Shown here one piece after another: positions 26,301 to 34,808 of a stretch of DNA of 64,000 bases. The notes under the pieces were generated by a model. The model ran no database searches. It was given only the letters and a program-made list of their open reading frames with translations, and was not told where the DNA came from. The position numbers were made by a program, and so were the translations under genes. How positions within the stretch are numbered: position 1 is the stretch's first letter; the number at the start of each line of letters is the position of its first letter. Origin of the DNA: Terriglobia bacterium (GTDB lineage: Bacteria; Acidobacteriota; Terriglobia; Terriglobales; Acidobacteriaceae); contig JAIQFC010000019.1 of the NCBI GenBank assembly GCA_020073465.1, positions 1 to 64,000 of the forward strand, read 5' to 3'.

Positions 26301-26938
26301 GTCAATTCGTTATTGTCATTGCCGTCGAGCAGCCAGTCAGTGCTTTGTGCTCGCGAACCACCAACTGAAAGCGAATAGGTTCCCCGTGTCGACACCTCGC
26401 TACTAGGACCACCGTTGAAGAAGCTGGCGGGGCTGGTCTCTTGTGTGGTCCCTGGCGTCAGGGTTGCCAGTTGCACGAAGTCGCGGCCGTTCAAGGGCAA
26501 GTCGGCGACCTGTTGGGACGTGATGACTTGTCCTAAGGTCGCATTCGTGGTTTGCACCGCCACCTCGGTCGCGCTTACGTCCACGGATGTGGTCACGGAT
26601 GCGGGTACAAGCTTGAAATTCAGTTCCCGGCGTTCATCCACTTGGAGGCGTTGATCCTTGCTCTCGGCGGCTTTGAAGCCCGTGGCCTCCACGCGGATGG
26701 TGTAATCGCCGACGGCAAGGAGGGGGACGAGATAGTGACCAGTGTCGTCGGTCGTCGTCCCGCGGGAAATGTTTGTGGCTTGGGCCGTGATGGTGACTTT
26801 CGCGCCGGCGACGACGGCTCCGGAGTTGTCGGAGACCGTGCCGGAGAAACTCCCGGTTGCCTGGCCGAACAGTGACGGGCAGATGGGAAGTATGAGTGAA
26901 CAGAAAAACACTACGAGCAGGCTTTTCTTGGTCAGCAT
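23333..26938 (-). CDS. TonB-dependent-receptor-like outer-membrane protein (carboxypeptidase-regulatory N-terminus)
   Basis: About 1200 residues. A signal peptide (SLLVVFFCSLILPICPSLFG) is followed by a carboxypeptidase-regulatory domain (GSFSGTVSDNSGAVVAGAKV, HYLVPLLAVGDYTIRVEATG), a plug region (QQVADLPLNGRDFVQLATLT, the classic acidobacterial motif) and a long beta-barrel rich in aromatic and Asn/Gly repeats, ending in Phe (DPRVIQFALKLNF), as outer-membrane barrels do. These proteins import large substrates with TonB energy, or bind polymers. I start at ATG 26938 because GGGGAG lies eight bases upstream and the signal peptide begins there; the frame opens at 27052. Substrate unknown; its neighbours suggest nucleosides or sugars. 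Confidence 0.88.
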   Translation of the reverse strand: MLTKKSLLVVFFCSLILPICPSLFGQATGSFSGTVSDNSGAVVAGAKVTITAQATNISRGTTTDDTGHYLVPLLAVGDYTIRVEATGFKAAESKDQRLQVDERRELNFKLVPASVTTSVDVSATEVAVQTTNATLGQVITSQQVADLPLNGRDFVQLATLTPGTTQETSPASFFNGGPSSEVSTRGTYSLSVGGSRAQSTDWLLDGNDNNELTAGGIAILPSIDAIQEFKVLTYTYSAEWGTRAGPTVLVTTKSGTNNLHGSLFEFFRNTKLDATQDFASTKDKFNLNQFGGSLGGAIQKDKTFFFVDYQGTRKRRGVPFSGLIPTPAMIGGDFSQDPFGVSRPNTFDGDTNPDGFGDLVNPYTFTPFQCDAITGDPLDAGAGGVQPAGVDCNKIPTNMFDPAGKGMMNLYPTSNTSNPGLGVNFTNVPTRKLNEAEFDVRVDHNFSSKDSVFARFSYDQAVSFVPGGSPGFAEQGAFASTQNITNHGRNAVISETHIFSDRNINQFTFGFNRIFNHILSFGDRTCEAANLGIVNANLNSSCPNAPAGVTTQSTKDCISCGVTSTLMGAYWPLGDRGFAPFQGGTNVFSISDSFDMIRGKHDIKVGGGIRAQQMNVETNAFQDGFFIAQLFPGQFTGDSAADLLLGQVGGALHDQTFLGATTGRRWKLFRPYIQDDWRVTNDLTVNIGLAWALVTPITEAHNRQADFDFATGRYLVAGPTSLISDCSNCVHTDGRAGIQMDKTALEPRIGLAWKPMGSQKTAVRVGYSIFHDSSWNQGGQGLWENPPYFAESDNFPFITCPLGNGTSPDPVPCGVMQSFTGPFLFTSPVNPQNFTGTIQSQNVNFKQGRVQQFNANVERQLPGNVVLTAGYVGSRSHHILMDGVNLNVGSPSACDPTSANYDPTYTLGCAPGGGALVAPYGPFTTVANTNDVGNAKYDSFAIKAETKSSQHGLYALLGYTYSRTYDSGFADGLGTLPGATYWPLPGNQKADWALSALNLDHQFTASFLYDLPIGKGKRFGGDWSGAANTILGNWEVNVIERAISGFPLFVVSGNGSQVNFQWNGSSLNRPDEVGDPNKAGPVAANPTCDAPAQIHTVDAWFNKCAFVDAGPGKLGNANRAPVSGPRYVNTDLSLIKHFPIRENIKLDFRAEFFNLLNHPQYFLPGDPGTSGMQNADTPSFAKITGVVKDPRVIQFALKLNF

Positions 26939-27098
26939 CCGAACGCTCCCCGGCGGCCCTGGTTTACGGACAGAGCTCGCGCTTTCCCCACAGCAGAAAG
27001 TCTGAACTTGATCTGGCGCAAGACGATATTCTGAGTCCCGCAGTGTTGTCAACCAGAATGCTGGTCAGCGCGACGGACAAGCGCAGCGTATTTTTGAA

Positions 27099-28037
27099 TC
27101 ATGAAGATTTGTTGCGCATCGCCCATTCCGCGTCGTAGCGGGAGCGATCGTAGAACGACTTTTGCGTTCCGACGCCAGTGGTCGAGAGTCCGGCATAAAG
27201 GTTTGCGCGGCGGACGGCTTCGCGCTCAGGCAGGCCCTCGGCGAGAAATACGGCGAAGCTGCCGATAAAGGCGTCGCCGGCTCCGGTGCTGTCGATGCTT
27301 TTCACCGGGAAGGCAGGAACATGCTCGACGCTTTTCCGACTCGCCAGCAGAGAACCATTTGATCCTAGAGTGAGAATGACTCCAGCCACTCCGCCCGAAA
27401 GAAGCTTCTCCGCACACTTCCTCGCATCATCAGGATTGCGAACCGCCATGCCGGTGATGGTCTCGGCTTCACTCTCGTTCGGAATGAAGTAGTCGAGCCC
27501 AGCGAGGGCGCTTATCTCGATCGGATGGGCAGGAGCAGGATTCACGATGCAACGAATGCCGTGCCGGCGGGCAAAACTGACGGCGTAGTACACAGTCTCG
27601 AGCGGAATTTCGAATTGCAGGACGATGCAGTCGACGGTCCTGAGCAGGTCGGCTGCGGCGTCGACGTCGGCGGGCTTGAGCAGATCGTTCGCACCCTTCA
27701 CGACGAGGATGCGATTCTGGCCGTCAGGCTCAACGAAAATCGGCGCGACACCGCTGGAAACGCCCTGGATCTGCTTCACGTGGGTGGCGTCGATGCCGAG
27801 TTTCTGGAAGTTCTGAATGGTTGCGGGACCAAAAAGATCACTGCCGACTCGGGCCACCATGAAAACGTCGGCGCCGCAGAGCCGAGCCGCGACAGCCTGG
27901 TTGGCTCCTTTGCCGCCGAAGCCCAGATCGAACTTCTGGCCGAAGATGGTTTCCCCTGCCTTGGGAAAGCGATCGCTGAATGTGGTCAGGTCAATGTTTG
28001 CGCTTCCGATTACGGCGATGCGAGGGTGTTTGGCCAT
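27099..28037 (-). CDS. rbsK: Ribokinase (PfkB family)
   Basis: A 312-residue carbohydrate kinase with both PfkB signatures: GFGGKGANQAVAARLCGADV near the N-terminus and DSTGAGDAFIGSFAVFLAEG near the C-terminus (catalytic Asp in GAGD). NIDLTTFSDRFPKAGETIFG matches ribokinases. It phosphorylates ribose, or possibly deoxyribose, released by nucleoside hydrolases. It is the last gene of a minus-strand run (deoC, aldehyde dehydrogenase, TrpF-like, ribokinase) separated by short gaps, which supports a nucleoside-sugar pathway. Confidence 0.88.
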   Translation of the reverse strand: MAKHPRIAVIGSANIDLTTFSDRFPKAGETIFGQKFDLGFGGKGANQAVAARLCGADVFMVARVGSDLFGPATIQNFQKLGIDATHVKQIQGVSSGVAPIFVEPDGQNRILVVKGANDLLKPADVDAAADLLRTVDCIVLQFEIPLETVYYAVSFARRHGIRCIVNPAPAHPIEISALAGLDYFIPNESEAETITGMAVRNPDDARKCAEKLLSGGVAGVILTLGSNGSLLASRKSVEHVPAFPVKSIDSTGAGDAFIGSFAVFLAEGLPEREAVRRANLYAGLSTTGVGTQKSFYDRSRYDAEWAMRNKSS

Positions 28038-28095
28038 AAGGGATCGATCGAATCCAGCTGCCGCAGTTTGAATCGAAAATCGAAGAAGGCCGAGT

Positions 28096-28833
28096 CTAGT
28101 CAGGGCTTTCGCTGGTTGTCAATGGACTCTGGCGAGGAGAAAAGGCGTCGAGCGGGACTTGCTGGTGCGCGGCAGCGCGAACCGTGTCGAAAAAGCTGGT
28201 CAGTTTCACCCGATCCAGCTCCCCATTGGTTCGGACGCCGGAGCAGAGATCCAGGCCGAAGGAGCCCACGTCTTCAATCGCCTGCCTCACGTTGCTGGAC
28301 GAGAGACCGCCGGCAAGAAATACAGGAACGTCGACGTGCTCCCGAATTTGCCGACTGAGCGCCCAGTTGTGAGTTCTTCCCGTGCCACCGAGTTCCTTTA
28401 CCAACAGCGATTGATTACCGGAATCGAGCAGGAGCGCGTCCACCGAAGACGCGACGGCGACTGCCTCTGCAATAGACTCGGAGACGGTGACGTGGATGAC
28501 CTGGACGATTGAGATTCCAGGTAGAGCCGCTTTGAGATCTCGATGTGAGCCTTTGGTGAGGCGGTCGCAGAGCTGAATGCAGTTCGTCCGGCAGCGGCGA
28601 TGTTGCGCGATGATGTTTGCTACGTCTTGCTTGCTGGTGAGAAGAAAAGAACCGATAGGCGGAGGGATGCGGGAAGCAATTTCCGCAATGCGCTCTTCGG
28701 AGATTACGCCGGGGCCGCTGGGCATTTCCGAGACCAGCCCGACTGCCGAGGCGCCGCACTCGATGGCCAGCAGGGCTTCATCGACGCTGCCGATGCAGCA
28801 AATCTTGATGCGGGGTGTGCGGGTAGGCCTCAT
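28096..28833 (-). CDS. TrpF-like (phosphoribosylanthranilate isomerase-fold) protein
   Basis: A 245-residue TIM-barrel protein related to TrpF: IKICCIGSVDEALLAIECGA corresponds to KICGIT, with the catalytic Cys kept and the following Gly changed to Cys. DALLLDSGN holds the catalytic Asp, and VFLAGGLSSSNVRQAIED plus GLDLCSGVRTNGELDRVKL form the phosphate site (Leu-Ser-Ser in place of the usual Leu-Thr/Asn-Pro). No other tryptophan gene is nearby; instead it is sandwiched between ribokinase and an aldehyde dehydrogenase. It may act on a phosphorylated pentose in nucleoside breakdown rather than in tryptophan synthesis. This is inference from location and altered motifs. Confidence 0.65.
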   Translation of the reverse strand: MRPTRTPRIKICCIGSVDEALLAIECGASAVGLVSEMPSGPGVISEERIAEIASRIPPPIGSFLLTSKQDVANIIAQHRRCRTNCIQLCDRLTKGSHRDLKAALPGISIVQVIHVTVSESIAEAVAVASSVDALLLDSGNQSLLVKELGGTGRTHNWALSRQIREHVDVPVFLAGGLSSSNVRQAIEDVGSFGLDLCSGVRTNGELDRVKLTSFFDTVRAAAHQQVPLDAFSPRQSPLTTSESPD

Positions 28834-28860
28834 CGTTGGTTGCTGAATCAGGCAACAGCT

Positions 28861-31245
28861 TTACTCGCCGTAGGGGACCCAGATATTTTTCACCTGCGTG
28901 GCATGCTGCAGGAACCAGCGGCCTTCGCCCTGTTGCACGTTGAACCAATCGATGGCACGGCCTTCATTGGTGAAAACCTGCTTCAAGTTTCCGGTTGAGA
29001 ACGATTTTGCGGCTGCAGCACTGGCCTCGTCGCTGAAGCACCAGAGGGCATCTACGTCCTCGTGCTCGGCAAGAACTTTGAAGAGTTGCGAGGTGTATCC
29101 AGTGACAATATTGATGGCCCCGCCGGGCAGATCGCTGGTGTCAAAGAGTTGGTACAGGTCGCCCGCAATGAGGGGGTAGGTTTCCGAAGGCACAGCTATC
29201 ACGGTGTTGCCCATCGCCAGCGCCGGCATGACGAGCGAGAGGAAGCCAAGCAAGGGCGCTTCATTGGGGCAGATGATGCCCACGGTTCCGATGGGTTCGT
29301 TCATCGCGATGGCGATGTTACGGAACGGCGGATTGTGCACGGCGCCATCGAATTTGTCAGCCCACGCAGCATAGGAGAAGACGCGCTCGATACCGGTGTT
29401 CACTTCGGCTACGGCGCGCTCCTCTCCCACTGCAGCGGCGAGGCGGCGGGCAATTTCCCCGCGGCGCTGGGAGAGATTTTCCGCCATGTAGTAGAGGATC
29501 TGAGCACGGCTGTGGGCGGTGCTCTTGGCCCAGCCTGTGGCCTTACGAGCGGCTTCGACGGCGTTGCGGATGTCTTTGCGGTTGCCGAGCGGCGCTTCAC
29601 CGACTAAGCGGCCATCGCGGCCGCGGACTTCGACGCTGTAACCTGAGTCCGGTCTTACTTGCTTGCCGCCGATGTAGAGCTTGACGGTGCGATCGATCTC
29701 GGAGGCAGCGGGCTCAATTTCGCCGGCTGGACTTTCCGGAGGAAGCGGTTTCGCGGCGGGAAGAGAAGGGGCGTTCTTGAACCACACGGGTTCCAGATAC
29801 TCCAGCAAGCCTTCCTTGCCACCTTCGCGGCCGTATCCGCTTTCGCGATAGCCTCCGAAGCCGCAGGAGGCGTCGAAAAGATTGGTGCAATTCACCCATA
29901 CCACGCCGGCTTTGAGTTGCGAGGACACATCCAGCGCGACATTGACATTCTCGCTCCAGACGCAGGCGGCGAGACCATACTTGGTGTTGTTGGCAAGTTC
30001 GACCGCTTCTGCGGGAGTGCGGAAGGTCATGGCCGCCAGCACGGGTCCGAAGATTTCCTGCTGAGCGACGATTGATGTGGGATGAACGTTGCTGAGCAGG
30101 GTTGGCGGGAAATAGAACCCGCGAGATGGCATTTGTATGGGAGGCTGCCAGCAGGTCGCGCCCTCCGCCATACCCTGGTCGACCAGGCGCTGAATGCGAT
30201 CCAGTTGCACGCGGGCGACAATCGCACCGATATCGATGGCCTTATCGAGCGGCGGTCCCGCCCGAAGGGTACTCATGCGATCGCGGATCTTCGCGATCAG
30301 CAACTCGGCGATGCTCTCCTGCATGAGCAAACGCGAGCCCGCACAGCAGACTTGTCCCTGGTTGAACCAGATTCCGTCCACCAGGCCTTCAACGCCGCTA
30401 TCGAGGTCCGCGTCCTCAAAGATGATGAAGGGAGACTTGCCACCCAGTTCGAGGGAAAGCCGCTTGTGACTTTTCGCGGTTGCGCTGCGGATGGCACGGC
30501 CGACTTCGGTGGAGCCAGTGAAGGCGATCTTGTCGACATCCGGATGCTTGACCAGGGCTTCGCCGGTGGACCCATCACCGGTGACGATGTTCACAACGCC
30601 GGCAGGCAATCCGACTTCATGGCAGATTTCGGCAAATGCGAGCGCGGTCAGCGGCGTGAATTCGGCGGGCTTCAGGACCACGGTGTTGCCCGTCGCCAGA
30701 GCGGGCGCAATCTTCCACGCGAGCATGAGCAGAGGGAAGTTCCACGGGATGATCTGTCCTACGACGCCGCACGCTGTGTAGCCGGGAAACTCCTGGGGTA
30801 AAAGCTGGGCCCATCCGGCGTGATGGTAAAAATGTCTGGTGACGAGTGGGATGTCGATGTCGCGGCTCTCGCGAATCGGCTTTCCGTTGTCCATGGTTTC
30901 GAGGACAGCCAGACGGCGTGAGTGTTTTTGCACATGGCGGGCCAGCGAGTACAGGTACCGAGCCCGCGCGTGTGGCGTAAGAGCTTGCCACTTGGGGAGC
31001 GCTGCCCGTGCAGCCTTGACCGCGGTGTCGATGTCGGCTGCTGTCCCTTGCGCCACAATGGCCAGCTTCTCGCCGGTGGAAGGGTCCGTCGTGTCGAAAT
31101 ACTCGCCTCCTGACGGCTCGTTCCAAGCGCCATTGATGAAGTGACCGAAGCGTTGCTTGTGATAGTCGAGCCAGGCCAGCGCCTCTTTGGGATCTTCCGG
31201 CGCTGGGCCGTACTCCATGGCGACGAACTTTTCGGCGATGCTCAT
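28861..31245 (-). CDS. Tandem aldehyde dehydrogenase protein
   Basis: The 794-residue product is an aldehyde dehydrogenase (1-500) with a second, partial aldehyde-dehydrogenase domain (about 515-794). The first domain has all catalytic features: IIPWNFPLLMLAWKIAPALA, LSLELGGKSPFIIFEDADLD (general base Glu) and NQGQVCCAGSRLLM (nucleophile Cys near residue 300). The second keeps the NAD-binding part (GTVGIICPNEAPLLGFLSLV) but has no recognisable Cys motif. Placed next to DeoC, it probably oxidises acetaldehyde from deoxyribose-5-phosphate cleavage. It lies 27 bases behind deoC and 27 bases before the TrpF-like gene: one operon. Confidence 0.85.
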   Translation of the reverse strand: MSIAEKFVAMEYGPAPEDPKEALAWLDYHKQRFGHFINGAWNEPSGGEYFDTTDPSTGEKLAIVAQGTAADIDTAVKAARAALPKWQALTPHARARYLYSLARHVQKHSRRLAVLETMDNGKPIRESRDIDIPLVTRHFYHHAGWAQLLPQEFPGYTACGVVGQIIPWNFPLLMLAWKIAPALATGNTVVLKPAEFTPLTALAFAEICHEVGLPAGVVNIVTGDGSTGEALVKHPDVDKIAFTGSTEVGRAIRSATAKSHKRLSLELGGKSPFIIFEDADLDSGVEGLVDGIWFNQGQVCCAGSRLLMQESIAELLIAKIRDRMSTLRAGPPLDKAIDIGAIVARVQLDRIQRLVDQGMAEGATCWQPPIQMPSRGFYFPPTLLSNVHPTSIVAQQEIFGPVLAAMTFRTPAEAVELANNTKYGLAACVWSENVNVALDVSSQLKAGVVWVNCTNLFDASCGFGGYRESGYGREGGKEGLLEYLEPVWFKNAPSLPAAKPLPPESPAGEIEPAASEIDRTVKLYIGGKQVRPDSGYSVEVRGRDGRLVGEAPLGNRKDIRNAVEAARKATGWAKSTAHSRAQILYYMAENLSQRRGEIARRLAAAVGEERAVAEVNTGIERVFSYAAWADKFDGAVHNPPFRNIAIAMNEPIGTVGIICPNEAPLLGFLSLVMPALAMGNTVIAVPSETYPLIAGDLYQLFDTSDLPGGAINIVTGYTSQLFKVLAEHEDVDALWCFSDEASAAAAKSFSTGNLKQVFTNEGRAIDWFNVQQGEGRWFLQHATQVKNIWVPYGE

Positions 31246-31271
31246 TCGAGTAGTTCCTCTGTCACCAGCAA

Positions 31272-32357
31272 CTATGCAATCGGATGACGGTAGCTCGCGG
31301 AGTAGCGTCCCGTAGCGTGATGCTCCAGTTGCCGCTCAATGTCATTCAACAAGCCACTCGCACCGAAACGGAACAGATCTGCCTTCATCCAGGAATCGCC
31401 AAGTTCTTCTTTCATCAATGCAAGCCAGTCCAGCGACTGCTTGGCGGTACGAATGCCGCCCGCGGGTTTGAACCCGACCGCCATTCCGGTTTCCTGAGCG
31501 TACTCGCGGATTGCGCGCGTCATCACGAAACCTACAGGCAAGGTTGCGTTGGTCGCCTCTTTGCCGGTCGAGGTCTTGATGAAGTCGGCGCCAGCCATCA
31601 TCGCAACCAGGCTGGCACGGGCAACGTTGCGGAGAGTAAGTAGATCTCCGGAGCCGAGGATGACTTTCATGTGAGCAGGAGCGCCGGCCTGCTTGAAGGC
31701 GGCGATCTCGTCGTAGAGTTCCTGCCACCGGCCGCCGAAAACGTGGGCACGAGTGATGACCACATCAATCTCGTCGGCGCCGGCTTCGACGGAGCGACGG
31801 ATTTCGGCGACACGCTCAGACAATGGGGAGAGCCCGGCCGGAAAGCCGGTGGAAACGGCGGCGACTTTCACACTGCTGCCTTCGACTGCCCGCCGCGCGG
31901 TTTCCACAAATCGGTGGTAGACGCAGACGGCGGCGACTTGAATCTTCAGATCGTCGATTCCGAGTTGCTGGACAACGTCGTGCTGGATGGGTTGTTTGGC
32001 TTTGGCGCAGAGGCGGCGGACGCGCTCGTCGGTGTCGTCTCCAGAAAGAGTGGTGAGATCCATACAGGTGATGGCGCGCAGAAGCCACGCGGCCTGCCAC
32101 TCTTTTTTCACGGTACGGCGGGCAACATGAGTCTGTGCGCGTCGCTCCACGGCACTGGTGTTGACGCGAGCCTGCCTCACCCAGTCCAGGTTCAGAGGGA
32201 TGCCGCGATTTGACAGGAGCGGACGCCCGCCCAGCACGGCTTGCGGTGTTTGAGAGTCTCGCTGCAGATCACCTGCTGAGGCGCCTACCAGGCCGTTCAC
32301 GAGACCGTATCGCCTGCCGTTTTCCATTGACAATTGGATGTTCTCCGCCGGAAGCAC
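31272..32357 (-). CDS. deoC: Deoxyribose-phosphate aldolase
   Basis: DeoC cleaves 2-deoxyribose 5-phosphate to acetaldehyde and glyceraldehyde 3-phosphate. Residues about 100-340 match the family: MDLTTLSGDD, VKVAAVSTGFPAGLSPLSER, ADEIDVVITRAHVFGGRW (Asp of the proton relay), ADFIKTSTGKEATNATLPVG (Schiff-base Lys) and VGFKPAGGIRTAKQSLDWLA (second Lys). The first 90 residues are an extension beyond the usual bacterial enzyme, seen in the long DeoC subgroup. The listed start is GTG 32357; ATG 32327 (MENGRRYG) is an alternative. First gene of the minus-strand nucleoside operon. Confidence 0.9.
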   Translation of the reverse strand: MLPAENIQLSMENGRRYGLVNGLVGASAGDLQRDSQTPQAVLGGRPLLSNRGIPLNLDWVRQARVNTSAVERRAQTHVARRTVKKEWQAAWLLRAITCMDLTTLSGDDTDERVRRLCAKAKQPIQHDVVQQLGIDDLKIQVAAVCVYHRFVETARRAVEGSSVKVAAVSTGFPAGLSPLSERVAEIRRSVEAGADEIDVVITRAHVFGGRWQELYDEIAAFKQAGAPAHMKVILGSGDLLTLRNVARASLVAMMAGADFIKTSTGKEATNATLPVGFVMTRAIREYAQETGMAVGFKPAGGIRTAKQSLDWLALMKEELGDSWMKADLFRFGASGLLNDIERQLEHHATGRYSASYRHPIA

Positions 32358-32675
32358 GATTCGCCGCCAGCCTGGGAACTCGGGACTACGCCGAATGATT
32401 GTACGGCAGAATATTGGAAAAGGGATCGCGTGAGAACCCGGAGATGGTGCACTCGTCCTTGAGCCGTCGCGATACGCGCAATATCCTTCGCTCCGCCTGA
32501 AAAACGGCTGCGCTCAGGATGACGCCATACTCACGCGGGCACTGGGACTCAAGTCAAATTCCCCGTGGGAAATTCTTCGTAGCAGAAGGGCGCCCAGAAA
32601 GGCAGCAAACCTCACTTTCACCTTGACACTCCCGAAGCCCGCGGCTAGGCTCATCGCCGAATCCTTCCGCCGACA
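32358..32675. other. Divergent promoter region between deoC and the nucleoside hydrolase
   Basis: No gene is visible. The rightward promoter is listed separately. On the minus strand a TACAAT at 32398-32403 could be the deoC -10. Around 32480-32530 a stretch resembles the short palindromic repeats (TCCTTCGCT followed later by GCGCTCAGGAT) dispersed in acidobacterial genomes. Confidence 0.5.
32623..32651 (+). promoter_or_regulatory. Sigma70-type promoter of the nucleoside hydrolase gene
   Basis: A perfect -35 TTGACA (32623-32628), a 17-base spacer and TAGGCT (32646-32651) as -10. The start would be near 32658, 18 bases before the ATG. Confidence 0.65.
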
Positions 32676-33758
32676 ATGAAACGTCCTCACCCCGCTGGAG
32701 TTCTGTGCTGCAGCCGCGCGGCCGGTATTCGTTTCGGGCTGCTCGCGATCTTTCTAGCAGTTGTGCTCGCCGTGCCGGCCTCGGCGAGCAAGAAAGTCAT
32801 TTTCGATACAGATCCTGGGACTGACGACGCGCTTGCTCTGATGCTGGCGCTCAACTCGCCCGAGTTGGATGTGCGAGCCATCACCGTTGTACCGGGCAAC
32901 GTAACGGCGGAGATGGGCCTGGAGAACGCGTTGCGCATGGTATCGCTGGCCAACCGCTGCGATATTCCGGTAGCGGCGGGGGCGCGTCATCCACTGTTCC
33001 AGAAGCTGGTGACCGCGGAGTTCTGGCATGGCAAGAACGGCTTGGGCAATGTGGAACTGCCTGCGAGCAAGTGCAAAGTGGATGCGCGCTTCGGGCCCGA
33101 CCTCATTATTCAACTGGTGCATGCTTCTCCGCACGAGATCACGCTGGTTCCGGTGGGGCCGCTGACCAACATCGCGCTCGCGGTGGAGAAGGATCCGTCT
33201 ATCGTTCCGCTGGTGAAGGAAGTGATCCTGATGGGAGGTTCCATCACCGGTGGTAACGTAAACGCGGCAGCGGAAGCCAACATCTACAACGATCCCGAGG
33301 CGGCGCAAATTGTCTTCCAGGCTGGATGGCCACTGACGATGGTCGGCCTTGAAGTCGGGGATAAAGCTCTATTCACGGGCAAGTACCTTGATGAGCTGAA
33401 GAAGACTCACGGGCCGCTGAATGACTTCATCGTTTCGGTTGCCGGCTTCATGGTGAACCTTTCGGCATCGTTCGGCTCTCCGGGATCGCCGATGTACGAT
33501 CCGTCCGCAGTGGCAGTCGCGGTTGATGCCACATTGGTGAGAGTGCAGGAAATGCATGTGGACGTCGAAACGCGAGGAGAGTTTACGCGCGGAGAAACGG
33601 TTGGCAACCGGCATGGAGGCGTCGAGCGCAACGTCCTCCGCGGAGATCGCTATGTGATTGAGGGCGTCGACAAAGTCATACCCAACGCGAAGGTTTGTGT
33701 CGATGTCGATGCGGATCGGCTGTTGCAGCTTTTTGTCTCGAGAATTCGCGGTAAGTAG
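32676..33758 (+). CDS. Nucleoside hydrolase (IunH family), secreted
   Basis: A 360-residue protein with a signal peptide (FGLLAIFLAVVLAVPASA) and a canonical nucleoside hydrolase domain: KVIFDTDPGTDDALALMLAL (calcium-binding DTDxGxDD), VRAITVVPGNVTAEMG, ITLVPVGPLTNIALAVEKDP, VKEVILMGGSITGGNVNAAA and EANIYNDPEAAQIVFQAGWP. It splits the N-glycosidic bond of purine and pyrimidine nucleosides, here probably in the periplasm. A strong promoter precedes it. The permease gene follows 72 bases downstream, and ribokinase and DeoC stand on the opposite strand: a complete route from nucleosides to central metabolism. Confidence 0.9.
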   Translation: MKRPHPAGVLCCSRAAGIRFGLLAIFLAVVLAVPASASKKVIFDTDPGTDDALALMLALNSPELDVRAITVVPGNVTAEMGLENALRMVSLANRCDIPVAAGARHPLFQKLVTAEFWHGKNGLGNVELPASKCKVDARFGPDLIIQLVHASPHEITLVPVGPLTNIALAVEKDPSIVPLVKEVILMGGSITGGNVNAAAEANIYNDPEAAQIVFQAGWPLTMVGLEVGDKALFTGKYLDELKKTHGPLNDFIVSVAGFMVNLSASFGSPGSPMYDPSAVAVAVDATLVRVQEMHVDVETRGEFTRGETVGNRHGGVERNVLRGDRYVIEGVDKVIPNAKVCVDVDADRLLQLFVSRIRGK

Positions 33759-33830
33759 ATTCGAACGAGATTCGCTGGATGAGCGGCAGGCTCCGTAGCC
33801 AGAGCGTGCGCGGGTCGTTAAGGAGAAACG

Positions 33831-34808
33831 ATGTTCACACCCCATAGTCTGGAAATTGCGCTGTTGATGATGATCACGAGCGCCATCTGCTGGGGTTCGT
33901 GGGCCAACACCTTCAAAGGCGTCAAGAACTATCGGTTCGAGTTGTTCTATTGGGACTATGCGGTGGGAATCTTCCTGATCTCCCTGGTTCTGGCTCTCAC
34001 CATGGGAAGTACGAGGAATGATGCAAACAGCTTCCTGAACAATGTTCGTTCCGCGGACCAGGCGAACATTGTTTCCACGATGGTGGGTGGAGCCATCTTC
34101 AATCTTGCCAATCTCTTGCTGGTGGCGGCGATTGACATGGCGGGCCTGGCGATTGCCTTTCCGGTGTCCATTGGCATCGCGTTGGTGGTGGGCGTGGTTT
34201 CAAGCTACATCCTGCAGCCGAAAGGGAATGGAGGATTACTCGCCGCAGGAGTTGTTTGTGCGCTGATTGCGGTCATCCTGGACGGCAAAGCATACGGCAG
34301 CCTGGCCAGTGCCGGCCGCACCGTCTCAAGGAAGAGCATAGTCACGTGCGTGGTTTCCGGAGTACTGATGGGGCTTTGGGCGCCTTTCGTCGCGCACGCC
34401 ATGACGAAGGGCAACACGCTGGGGCCCTACAGCATTGCCGTGTTTCTGACGTTGGGAGCGCTGCTCTCCTGCTTCATCTGGAATGTTTACTTCATGAAGA
34501 AACCCCTGGTGGGAGAGCCGGTGAGCTTCAGTGGCTTCTTTCAAGGTCCAGCTTCGGGACACATGCTGGGATTGCTTGGCGGCGTGATTTGGGGGACGGG
34601 CATGGTGTTCAACCTGGTCGCCGCAAATTTTACGGGGGTGGCGATTTCCTATGCGATTGGCCAGTCGGCTCCCATGGTGGCGGCGCTGTGGGGAGTGCTG
34701 GCGTGGAAGGAATTTGCGGGGGCAGGCAGTAAAGCCAGGCTCTATCTGGGCCTGATGTTCGTTTTCTACTGTCTGGCGATTCTGGTGGTCGCGAAGGCCA
34801 ACGGCTAG
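33831..34808 (+). CDS. DMT-superfamily sugar/nucleoside permease (GRP/RhaT or ureide-permease-like)
   Basis: A 325-residue protein with about ten membrane helices. The opening ICWGSWANTFKGVKNYRFEL and the motif GAIFNLANLLLVAAIDMAGL followed by AIAFPVSIGIALVVG resemble the glucose/ribose/rhamnose permease (GRP) and plant ureide-permease families of the drug/metabolite superfamily. AAGGAG stands six bases before the ATG. Its position right after the nucleoside hydrolase suggests uptake of the released ribose or base; which one cannot be decided from sequence. The last four bases overlap the convergent NADAR-like gene. Confidence 0.75.
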   Translation: MFTPHSLEIALLMMITSAICWGSWANTFKGVKNYRFELFYWDYAVGIFLISLVLALTMGSTRNDANSFLNNVRSADQANIVSTMVGGAIFNLANLLLVAAIDMAGLAIAFPVSIGIALVVGVVSSYILQPKGNGGLLAAGVVCALIAVILDGKAYGSLASAGRTVSRKSIVTCVVSGVLMGLWAPFVAHAMTKGNTLGPYSIAVFLTLGALLSCFIWNVYFMKKPLVGEPVSFSGFFQGPASGHMLGLLGGVIWGTGMVFNLVAANFTGVAISYAIGQSAPMVAALWGVLAWKEFAGAGSKARLYLGLMFVFYCLAILVVAKANG

